The notes beneath the pieces are model-generated. The model searched no databases. It worked only from the letters and a program-made list of their open reading frames with translations, and was not told the DNA's origin. The translations under genes and the position numbers were made by a program. A DNA stretch of 64,000 nucleotides, taken from Brooklawnia cerclae (GTDB taxonomy: Bacteria; Actinomycetota; Actinomycetes; Propionibacteriales; Propionibacteriaceae). The stretch lies in contig NZ_JAAMOZ010000001.1 in NCBI RefSeq assembly GCF_011758645.1, forward strand, positions 1,674,001-1,738,000. Reading direction: 5' to 3'. Below are positions 7,517 through 14,719 of this stretch, piece after piece. How positions within the stretch are numbered: the first letter of the stretch is position 1; every line of letters starts with the position of its first letter.

Positions 7517-8968
7517 ATGCCACCAGCCGATGAGATCCGCGAAGCGATCCTCGCCGCGGATCTCACATCGCGCGCTGCCGAGCAACCCATGCAGCCCGGA
7601 TCGATCTACGTACCGCACAGCTACTCCCAGGCACTGCGCCTCGACGCCACGTTCGTGGTCGGCGGGTGCGGATCGGGGAAGTCTGTCCTGCTGTCGGCGC
7701 TCAGCGATCCGCTCCTGCGAGTACGCCTCGAAAGCGTCGAACCTGTTCTCACCCGCACAGACGTACGAATCGGATACGAGAGGTGGCCCCGGACACCGGC
7801 ACAGCCCGACCATGAGACGCTCACCAAATTGTTGGGCACCTCCTCCCCCTTCCAGCCGATCGATGTGTGGCGGACGATCATGCATCGCATGTTCCTGCAG
7901 CCGTTCGGGCCGAGCACCTATGCCCCGTTAGGCAGCTGGCCCATGGCCGTGGACTGGACGCGCAACCACTCCCAGCAGGTCACGATCGACATCGAGCGGG
8001 TGCAGGAGCGATACCGCAGGTCTGGCCGGCATGTGCTTGTGGTGTTCGACGACACGGATTCGATCGTCAGAGACCGCCGGCTCTCCGATGTCATCGTCCG
8101 CGACCTGGTGATTGCCGCGCTGTTCGTCCGTTCGTACTCCAACCTCCATATGAAAGTGCTGCTGCGCGACGATCAGTTCGAGCGCGTCGTGGCGAGCCTT
8201 CCCCCCACTTGGCGGCCCCTCATCCCACGAGCTGACCTCACGTGGGCTCCCCCAGACCTCCATGGACTGCTCTGGCAACGCCTCGGAAACGCTCCGGACG
8301 CAGCCGGCGCCACGATTCGGGCGCTCACCCGGGGCGTGCTCCCTTTCCCCGCGTACTCGCACACCGGCGGCGTCTGGAACCTGGCGCAGCCGCTCAACTC
8401 CGACGAGACGCTTCAGCGCTACCTGTTCGGCGCACTTGCCGGTCAGACGATGGCGGCGACGCCTCGACGCGGCACGGCATGGAACCGGGGCGTCCCCTAC
8501 ACCTGGATCCACAGCCACCTGACCGATGGCAGAAGACGGACGTCGCCACGGTCGTTCCTGACAGCGATCGACTCGGCAGCCCTCGACTCGTGGCGGCGGC
8601 ACGACGACGTTCCGCTCCCGCGGGCTCTGCACAGCGACAGCATCCGAAAGGGTGTTCTGACAGCGTCCATCCAGGCGGCCGACGACATCGCCGAGAACCA
8701 TCCCTGGGTGCCGACGATAATCAAGCCGCTCACCGATCACCACACGCCGATCAGGGAAGACCAACTGATCGCGATCTGGCAGCATGCCTTGCCCGGAGGC
8801 CCTCCCGAAGCCCAGTTCGGTCGGTCGACCGGGCCGCGGCCACTACTACCGCATGTCAGTTCGAGCTGGAACGCCCCGATACAGGAGCTCGCGGGCATCG
8901 GCGTCCTCGAATACCGCCGCGACGGCCGCATCGATCTTCCCTGTCTCTACCGGGCGGGGTTCAGGTGA
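7517..8968 (+). CDS. P-loop ATPase with C-terminal winged-helix-like region
   Basis: 483 residues from an ATG at 7517 (the frame extends upstream to 7256, but that part is low quality and antisense to the antitoxin remnant). Walker A GGCGSGKS is at 49-56 and Walker B LVVFDDTD at 174-181. The middle is rich in Trp/Pro motifs (WRTIMHRMFLQPFGP, PRSFLTAIDSAALDSW), and the C-terminal LAGIGVLEYRRDGRIDLPCLYRAGF resembles a winged helix with a conserved tail. From memory, relatives in actinobacteria usually pair with a ParA/MinD-like ATPase gene; none is here. AAA/STAND-like ATPases of this sort are common in defence islands. Function unknown. Confidence 0.65.
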   Translation: MPPADEIREAILAADLTSRAAEQPMQPGSIYVPHSYSQALRLDATFVVGGCGSGKSVLLSALSDPLLRVRLESVEPVLTRTDVRIGYERWPRTPAQPDHETLTKLLGTSSPFQPIDVWRTIMHRMFLQPFGPSTYAPLGSWPMAVDWTRNHSQQVTIDIERVQERYRRSGRHVLVVFDDTDSIVRDRRLSDVIVRDLVIAALFVRSYSNLHMKVLLRDDQFERVVASLPPTWRPLIPRADLTWAPPDLHGLLWQRLGNAPDAAGATIRALTRGVLPFPAYSHTGGVWNLAQPLNSDETLQRYLFGALAGQTMAATPRRGTAWNRGVPYTWIHSHLTDGRRRTSPRSFLTAIDSAALDSWRRHDDVPLPRALHSDSIRKGVLTASIQAADDIAENHPWVPTIIKPLTDHHTPIREDQLIAIWQHALPGGPPEAQFGRSTGPRPLLPHVSSSWNAPIQELAGIGVLEYRRDGRIDLPCLYRAGFR

Positions 8969-9083
8969 GCGCTCGTCCGCGAGTGACCGGACGGCACCGG
9001 GTGCGCGTCCTTCGGTTTCTGATGTCGTGACGCATCGTGCAGCTGCTCTCGCGCACCCCGTGGTGCCGTCGTCCGCACCGCCA

Positions 9084-9165
9084 ACCCTGCTCCGTGCACA
9101 TCGACACGCCAGAGCAAGCGTTTTCCGGCCCGATTCGGAGCGACTGGTGTGCAGAAATCAGGGTT
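9084..9165. repeat. Dispersed repeat, copy 1
   Basis: About 82 bp between the ATPase gene and an HTH gene. It shares blocks with two other copies (27826-27938 and 29205-29325): CACATCGACACGCC, AGAGCAAGCG, then ACTGGTG, GCAGAAATCAGGG. This is the most diverged of the three copies. Confidence 0.75.
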
Positions 9166-9235
9166 GCGTCCGCGTGACAAGCCCCGCGAGAGGACGAGGG
9201 GTCGCAAACGACGTAAAGGTGACCGATCAACAGGG

Positions 9236-9562
9236 GTGGCTAAAGGGAGGGACACAAGCGTCCGCTTGCGGCCACTTTGGGTGGACCTGACCGAGCACTA
9301 CGGGAACAGGCGACAGCGCGTGGAGGGGCTTGCTTCCGCTTGGACTCAAGGCTCTGTCGCGGACAGCGGGCCTTCGAGCGAGTCGGATGATCCGCTCATC
9401 AGGGCGTCAGCGGAACCAAGGAGACGACCTCGAACACGACTCACGGATGAGGAAGTGGACGCTATGCGAACAGCCCGCGGGAATGGCGTCAGCGTGAACG
9501 CGCTGGCGAAGCAGTACGGGATTCACCGCGGAACGGTGTGGGCGAAGACGCGGGCCGTCTGA
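9236..9562 (+). CDS. Small helix-turn-helix protein (recombinase-like HTH)
   Basis: 108 residues if started at GTG 9236; the frame opens earlier at GTG 9149 inside the dispersed repeat, so the start is uncertain. The C-terminus RTRLTDEEVDAMRTARGNG then VSVNALAKQYGIHRGTVW is a clear resolvase/transposase-type HTH that would bind DNA. The N-terminal part has the block VRLRPLWVDL, which I cannot assign. It may be a regulator of a mobile element or the surviving C-terminus of a recombinase. It lies 12 nt from the 3' end of the convergent Abi gene. Confidence 0.5.
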   Translation: MAKGRDTSVRLRPLWVDLTEHYGNRRQRVEGLASAWTQGSVADSGPSSESDDPLIRASAEPRRRPRTRLTDEEVDAMRTARGNGVSVNALAKQYGIHRGTVWAKTRAV

Positions 9563-9574
9563 ACGTGGCCGGCA

Positions 9575-10285
9575 TCAGGGACGCTCGGTCAGCATCGCGG
9601 GGATCGCCGTGGTCGCGCGGACGTACTCGGCCAGTTCAGGCAGCAACAGGTCGAGCAGACGCAGCACCTCGCGGTGTGCGGCTGAAAGGTCTCGGCCGGG
9701 GCGCGTGCCGAACAGCGGTTCGTGATGCGACGCGCGGTTGCGTGCGGTGTTGATCGTCGCCAATGCGCGGTCGAGCGCTGCCCGGTCGGTCTTCCTCGGC
9801 CAGGCGCGGTGCAGATAGGGCACCCACAGGGTCTTCTCGTGCGCTGGATCGGTGCAGTGTCGCCAGAACCCGAACGACAGCTCCGCGATCACCGCGTCCG
9901 GTTTCGCGTGCGTGCCGCCGCAGCGGGCGACGGCGTCGCCGATGTTCGCCCTGTTGCGAGTGTTCAGGTCGACTCGCCGCCCGCGCAGGGTGCGCCACAA
10001 CGGGGCCTGTACGGGGGAGGTTGGGTCGAGCAGCCAGTGTTGCGCTCCGCGCCAGCGCTGTTGCATCGTGCGATCGTAGGCGTTGCGGACCGCGACCTCG
10101 ACGTGCGCGATGTCGCGCATGAGTGCCGCCCCGAGCTTCAGATTCCACTCGTACAGGGTCAGCGCCCGAGTACGGTCCCCGTCGGTCTCGGTGAGGTAGC
10201 GGGCGAATCGCCGTGCGGATAGCCACTCCTCGACCCACACGCCCGCCGCGACCTCGCCGGAGGCGTCGGGGTTCGGGTCGGGCAC
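9575..10285 (-). CDS. Abi-family HEPN protein (AbiD/AbiF-like, phage abortive infection)
   Basis: 236 residues from a GTG with GGGAG 5-6 nt upstream. The pattern LSARRFARYLTETDGDRTRA, LTLYEWNLKLGAALMRDIAHVE (read as adjacent blocks), VAVRNAYDR, ELSFGFWRHC and INTARNRASHHEPLF matches the Abi_2 group. The last block holds the HEPN RNase signature R-x4-H (RNRASH). HEPN proteins of this group are ribonucleases that halt growth of phage-infected cells. It is divergent from a large unknown gene, and the shared region is 238 bp if the neighbour starts at 10524. The head-to-head layout suggests co-regulation. No adjacent protein antitoxin is visible. Confidence 0.8.
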   Translation of the reverse strand: MPDPNPDASGEVAAGVWVEEWLSARRFARYLTETDGDRTRALTLYEWNLKLGAALMRDIAHVEVAVRNAYDRTMQQRWRGAQHWLLDPTSPVQAPLWRTLRGRRVDLNTRNRANIGDAVARCGGTHAKPDAVIAELSFGFWRHCTDPAHEKTLWVPYLHRAWPRKTDRAALDRALATINTARNRASHHEPLFGTRPGRDLSAAHREVLRLLDLLLPELAEYVRATTAIPAMLTERP

Positions 10286-10523
10286 GGCACTCCCTCGGGC
10301 TCAACGGGGTATGTCAAAGCCCCGGCGAGATGTAGACCTGTCGCCAGGCCCAGCGCTCCACCGGGGCATTACCGTAATCATACCCGACGACTCGAAGCGT
10401 CGCCCTCTGCTGTGGAGAACTCGAACGCTCGACATCGCTACAGAGCACTTCGCCTCGGTCATTCGGCTGTCGTCGGATCCGGACCGGGCCGCGGGATGTC
10501 GCCCACGCGACGATACTTGGAGC

Positions 10524-12164
10524 ATGAGTGTCCTCTACCGCGCGCTGTGGGCTTCGAAGTCCGATAGCCCCTCCGAGCATCTCGCTCGCACACGTCAACT
10601 GTTCTCGGCGTGGGCAGTAGAGGAATCCGATGGTCATAGCCTCGAAGACGGCACTGCTGCCGTCACCTTGACCCGGACACGGCTCATCGACGGGGATGAG
10701 CAACACTACGCCGTCGAGCGCTCCGTCAGCCTGCGGGCCGTTGGCGACGCCGACTCACCAAAAGGCTTCGAAGGAACCACACGCGAGACATCGGATGGCA
10801 TGACATGGACGACCCTGGTGCGCGTGGTTTCTTCCGATGGCACGGCTCGTGTGTGGGTTGAGAATCAAGCCGAATCCGACCGGGCTATCGGGGTACGGTT
10901 GTCAGTGGGACGGCCGCGCGTCGTGGACGATCTACTTGGCGCGAGCCCTGACGCGCACCTCGGTGGTAGCCGCTTGCAGATCGAATCCCTGAGCATCCCC
11001 GCCGATGGCGTGCCGATCCTCGTCGAGCACTTGCGCTCCGCAGATCGGACCTTGCCGACCATCGTCGTGAGTCAACCGAACAGCGAAGACGGTGGAGCAT
11101 GGCGGCGCCGGGCCAACCGAGTCGCTCGTCGCGTCGTCGGAGTAGCGACGGTCATGACGATCGATCGTCAGGCCGTGAAGGCGTTCAGCCACGAGCTCGG
11201 CCAGTTGGCGGCATGGGATGGCAGCATCCGCGTTTACGCGCCTATACCAGTGGTGGACGGCGAGGGTTACCGGCACCGCTATACGCTGCGCAACTTGTTC
11301 GATGACGAGGCAAGCGAGTCCGTGCAGATCGACCGGATCGTCTACGGAGTGTGCTCGCTCTCGACCCGGCGCCGCCCCGACCCCGCGTTCGATGTGTTCG
11401 CGATGCCGACGCATGCTCCTGTCGATTTGTCGGAGTACCTGTCGATCGAGGACGCTGAAACGATCATTCGTGACCAGCAAGTGAAGCTGGACGCCGCCAC
11501 CGGGGACGCGCGCGCAGCCATCGAGGACCAAGAAGAGCTGTCGCGTGAGCTGAGCATGAAGGTCGGGCATCTTGACCGCCTGCACCGCGCACTCGAGCAG
11601 CGCAGCATCTTCGACCTGTTCTACGAGACGCAGCACGATCCCGGCTCTGGGGTACCCGACGAAGCAGACAGTGTGGACACGGCGATCATCCTCGCGATGG
11701 ACTATTTGAGCGACTGGGTGGTCATCCACGACAGCGCACCGCAGGACTTGGACGGGATCAACACAGCACCGCAGTCGACAGCGTGGGGGAACACCATATG
11801 GCGAGGATTTCGCGCACTCGCTGCGTTCGCCGAGGCCCGAAGCACCGGTTTCGCTGGAAGCTTCTATGACTGGTGCAAAAGCGACCCGCCGATGGGCTGG
11901 CCCGCCACGCCCAAGAAGCTGTCAATGACCGAAAGCACTACCGTGCGGAACAACTCCTCGTTGTCTGACAAGCGCGTCCTGCCTGTCTCGACGGACGTCG
12001 ACTCGGCGGGACGAGTGCTGATGCTGTCGCACTTGAAGATTGCCGAGGGCGGTGGCAATCTCGCGCCACGCGTCTACTTCTACGACGACACCACAGGATT
12101 GACGAAGAAGATTCATGTTGGGTTCATCGGCCCGCACTACCTCATGCCGAATACGAAGTCATAG
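10524..12164 (+). CDS. Large unknown protein of the defence island, coiled coil plus conserved C-terminus
   Basis: 546 residues from ATG 10524 (GGAG just upstream); the frame is open from 10311 but that part would overlap the promoter zone and looks non-coding. Residues about 1-210 form a beta-rich region (TLVRVVSSDGTARVWVENQA). A Rossmann-like middle has RRVVGVATVMTIDRQAVKAF then GSIRVYAPIPVVDGEGYRHR. A coiled coil follows (YLSIEDAETIIRDQQVKL through LEQR, about 310-360). The C-terminal 170 residues end in SHLKIAEGGGNLAPRVYFYD then KKIHVGFIGPHYLMPNTK, a block that I associate with defence-island proteins of unknown role. No known nuclease motif is certain. It is head-to-head with the Abi HEPN gene. 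Confidence 0.6.
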   Translation: MSVLYRALWASKSDSPSEHLARTRQLFSAWAVEESDGHSLEDGTAAVTLTRTRLIDGDEQHYAVERSVSLRAVGDADSPKGFEGTTRETSDGMTWTTLVRVVSSDGTARVWVENQAESDRAIGVRLSVGRPRVVDDLLGASPDAHLGGSRLQIESLSIPADGVPILVEHLRSADRTLPTIVVSQPNSEDGGAWRRRANRVARRVVGVATVMTIDRQAVKAFSHELGQLAAWDGSIRVYAPIPVVDGEGYRHRYTLRNLFDDEASESVQIDRIVYGVCSLSTRRRPDPAFDVFAMPTHAPVDLSEYLSIEDAETIIRDQQVKLDAATGDARAAIEDQEELSRELSMKVGHLDRLHRALEQRSIFDLFYETQHDPGSGVPDEADSVDTAIILAMDYLSDWVVIHDSAPQDLDGINTAPQSTAWGNTIWRGFRALAAFAEARSTGFAGSFYDWCKSDPPMGWPATPKKLSMTESTTVRNNSSLSDKRVLPVSTDVDSAGRVLMLSHLKIAEGGGNLAPRVYFYDDTTGLTKKIHVGFIGPHYLMPNTKS

Positions 12165-12310
12165 CCACGAGTCCTTCGAGCCGCTTTGTCCGCGAGGAAA
12201 GTTCGACAGCGGCGGCACACCGGGAATCACTACTCTTCGCACTGAGCCGATCGGCCTGAGCAACATCAAGTGGGGCGCCGGTTGGAACGCACTGGCGTGC
12301 GTGACGATGT

Positions 12311-13531
12311 TCAAGCACTGGAGTTTGAGCCGTTCTTTGCTGCCCCCGCGAGAGCCGTCAGGCCAATAGCACCGACTACGAAACCGGCTCCGACGAGCGC
12401 CTTCTGTCCAACTTCCTTGCCCGCGGTCCTACGCTGTTGCGGGTCTCGGAACGCCTCGCGCCACGGGGTAGCAGTGAGCACGTCGCGAGTCGACTCGATA
12501 CCGAGTGGACTGTAGAAGTCGTCAACGATTGCGGCGGTGGAGTTGAGGGAGTCGATCACGGATCGTGCAGCTCTCGCGTGGAGGAGGATGTTCTCGTTGG
12601 CGATGCCACCGGCTGCATCCATCTGAGCCATCAACCGTTTCGTGTTTTCGAGTACGCTCGCCCGCCGCTTCTGGCGCGCAACCCCAAGTCCGTGCCGGTG
12701 ACCTTCGAGGTTCTCTGGCGCTGTGGCGAACACGTGGTCAAGTTCAACGACTCTGAACTCGTCCTGAAGTTCGAAGCACCGCGCGAGGATCGCCAACTGG
12801 ACCGCAACCTCGCGCTCGATCTCTTGCGTCACATTCTTCAGCTCTCCGGTGTTGCGCTTCCCGTCGACCTTGTCGGCGAGAGCACGGAGCGCGAGCAACG
12901 CCTCTTCCTGTACGTTCAAGATCGTCTCGGAGACGCCGCTCACCTTGTCCCACAGCGTTCTCGGGTCGCCGCCGTGCTCCCGGAGGGTCATGGCTTCCTC
13001 GATAGCATCCGCGGCGCTTTTCATTCTGGCGAGAACCGCGTCTCGTTGTGCACGACGCACGTCGTCGAGCTTCTCGTCAATCCTGACCAGCAGCGCCTTG
13101 AGTTCTTGCGCTTCGGCCTGTTGAGCGAACTGGCTCACGAGCCCGCCCACACCGGAGAGCACCGCCGGGTTCGTCAGCAACGAGGCCGGCCCGTCCTCAA
13201 CCTGGAGCCATTTGAGCGATTTCTTGCCCGTCTCACCGAGCATCGCGTGACTGATGCCCTTGGTCTTGGTCTTCATCAGACCGCCCGCGTCCTGGAGCCG
13301 CTTCGCAGACTCGGGCGTCAACTTCAGGTACAACGCCGACTGCTCAACGATGCCGGAGGCCGTCTCGAAGGCGTTAGCGCCGATCCTCAGTACGTCACCG
13401 AGCTTGCCCAGACTGAACTCCCGTGCCTGTATCAAGAGGCCAGCGTGATCCAGGAACCGTTCTACGACAGACCGTTCGCCGACCACGACGACGCCCTCGC
13501 CGTCGCTGATCAGCTCGATTTCACCTGCCAT
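12311..13531 (-). CDS. Unknown alpha-helical protein with C-terminal membrane-like segment
   Basis: 406 residues, mostly helical, with long amphipathic stretches (AQQAEAQELKALLVRIDEKL then DDVRRAQRDAVLARMKSAAD). The conserved-looking block KSLKWLQVEDGPASLLTNPA then VLSGVGGLVSQFA precedes the coiled coil. The last 30 residues contain KALVGAGFVVGAIGLTALAG, a Gly/Ala-rich hydrophobic segment that could insert into a membrane. The starting codons MAGEIELISDGEGVVVVGER define a small N-terminal domain. I do not recognise the family with certainty. Position inside the island and possible membrane insertion fit a defence effector, but this is inference only. Confidence 0.6.
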   Translation of the reverse strand: MAGEIELISDGEGVVVVGERSVVERFLDHAGLLIQAREFSLGKLGDVLRIGANAFETASGIVEQSALYLKLTPESAKRLQDAGGLMKTKTKGISHAMLGETGKKSLKWLQVEDGPASLLTNPAVLSGVGGLVSQFAQQAEAQELKALLVRIDEKLDDVRRAQRDAVLARMKSAADAIEEAMTLREHGGDPRTLWDKVSGVSETILNVQEEALLALRALADKVDGKRNTGELKNVTQEIEREVAVQLAILARCFELQDEFRVVELDHVFATAPENLEGHRHGLGVARQKRRASVLENTKRLMAQMDAAGGIANENILLHARAARSVIDSLNSTAAIVDDFYSPLGIESTRDVLTATPWREAFRDPQQRRTAGKEVGQKALVGAGFVVGAIGLTALAGAAKNGSNSSA

Positions 13532-13722
13532 CGCCTGCTCCCTCGTATTGTGGCGCCAGCCTATCGGGAACCGCCGACACCGCAGTGTTGAGTCGGACAG
13601 TCCAACATCGAGGCGCCCACGGGGCCGACAGGACGACCTGGAACGCGGTGGAGCTCCGTGGCATGGGACTGCTTCAGGCGAGCAGGCACACGTCTTTCAG
13701 ACGAGGCACCGGACTAGTCTGT

Positions 13723-14361
13723 ATGGAATTGCGGTCGAGGATCGGGATGGGGCCGGTGGTGGTGGAGAAGCGGCGGGGTCCGGGGCGTCCGGCGTATGAC
13801 TCGAAGCAGAAGCTCGTCGCCGCCGCGTGCGCGCTGCTGGCGGAGCGGGGGTTCGAGGCGACCAGTCCCACGATGGTGCTGCAACGCTCCGGGATGGGGC
13901 ACGGGAGCCTGTATCACCACTACCGGGGCAAGGAAGACCTCGCGCTCGACGCGATCAGCCACATGCGCGGCCACGCGATCGCGTTCCTCGAAGGCCAAGC
14001 TCCGCACAGCCCAGACGCCGACCCCGATGTGATTCACGCGGGCATCGCGGCGTCGCTGGATCGGCTGTTCGCACGCAGAGAGGGGCAAGCGTTGATCCGG
14101 CTGCTCGGTGACCCGGTGACCGGAGCGATCAAGCCGCTGGCGACCGCGATCCAGCAGTGGTGCGATGACGTCCGGGCCACGATCGTCCTCGGTCTTCGGA
14201 ACGATCAGCCCGACGATGACCTGGAGGTCGCGGACGCTGCGGCGCGTCTGCTGGCTCCCGAGTTCGAGGCGAGTGCGAACGAGTTGCTGACCGCGGCGCT
14301 CGGTCGCGGCCTGCTCGGGCTTCCGAGGATCGCGCTGTCGGATTCGGCGGGACCGCGCTAG
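13723..14361 (+). CDS. TetR/AcrR-family regulator
   Basis: 212 residues from ATG 13723. The N-terminal HTH is classic: KLVAAACALLAERGFEATSP, then MVLQRSGMGHGSLYHHYRGK and EDLALDAISHMRGHAIAFLE. The C-terminal ligand domain is not specific. The start codon is embedded in a sequence (GTCTGTATGGAATTG) whose inverted form occurs again just after the gene at 14374-14398, so the protein probably represses its own promoter and one further promoter reading into the small gene and recombinase downstream. The ligand is unknown. Confidence 0.8.
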   Translation: MELRSRIGMGPVVVEKRRGPGRPAYDSKQKLVAAACALLAERGFEATSPTMVLQRSGMGHGSLYHHYRGKEDLALDAISHMRGHAIAFLEGQAPHSPDADPDVIHAGIAASLDRLFARREGQALIRLLGDPVTGAIKPLATAIQQWCDDVRATIVLGLRNDQPDDDLEVADAAARLLAPEFEASANELLTAALGRGLLGLPRIALSDSAGPR

Positions 14362-14373
14362 CCTGGTTTCAGA

Positions 14374-14398
14374 ACAATTCCATACCTACAGGTCTGTA
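14374..14398. promoter_or_regulatory. Palindrome, candidate TetR operator
   Basis: TACAGGTCTGTA (14387-14398) is an inverted repeat with arms TACAG/CTGTA. It is preceded by CAATTCCATAC (14376-14386 region), the reverse complement of the sequence GTATGGAATTG around the tetR start codon (13721-13731). The half-site GTCTGTA is shared by both loci. The simplest reading is two operators for the TetR protein encoded between them. Confidence 0.5.
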
Positions 14399-14500
14399 CC
14401 TCGATCTGCAAGATGCGTGGTAGCTCGAAACAGGGCGATCCGCGAGGCAGTAATCCGGTGAGCGTGCGGCCTCGTGGGAGGGCGTGCGCACCTACCTGGC

Positions 14501-14698
14501 ATGAACGGCGATGCGAGGAACCTGCGGCTGCGGGTGACGCGGCGCGAGCAGCCCGACGTGGATCGCCTCCTGGAGTGGGTGCTGAACATCGCCGAGGTCC
14601 GGCACCGCGCCTACCTGAACGGCGAGCCTGACCCCTACGGGCTCCCGCGGCCCGACCTCGCCGAACGGTCCGATGGAGGAGACGATGGAACAGCGTGA
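14501..14698 (+). CDS. Small conserved-looking protein upstream of the recombinase
   Basis: 65 residues from ATG 14501: NLRLRVTRREQPDVDRLLEW then VLNIAEVRHRAYLNGEPDPY and GLPRPDLAERS. No domain recognised. It ends 21 nt before the recombinase start, in the same direction, behind the palindrome described at 14374-14398, so both probably share a promoter. Such small proteins are frequent ahead of large serine recombinases in actinobacterial elements; a role as accessory or directionality factor is possible but unproven. Confidence 0.5.
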   Translation: MNGDARNLRLRVTRREQPDVDRLLEWVLNIAEVRHRAYLNGEPDPYGLPRPDLAERSDGGDDGTA

Positions 14699-14719
14699 AC
14701 CGATTGATCGGAGCACGTC

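Noticed and set aside
12437-13591. A 384-codon plus-strand frame
   Set aside because: Antisense to the 406-residue gene, whose helical, Ala/Glu-rich composition is more protein-like and has a sensible start.
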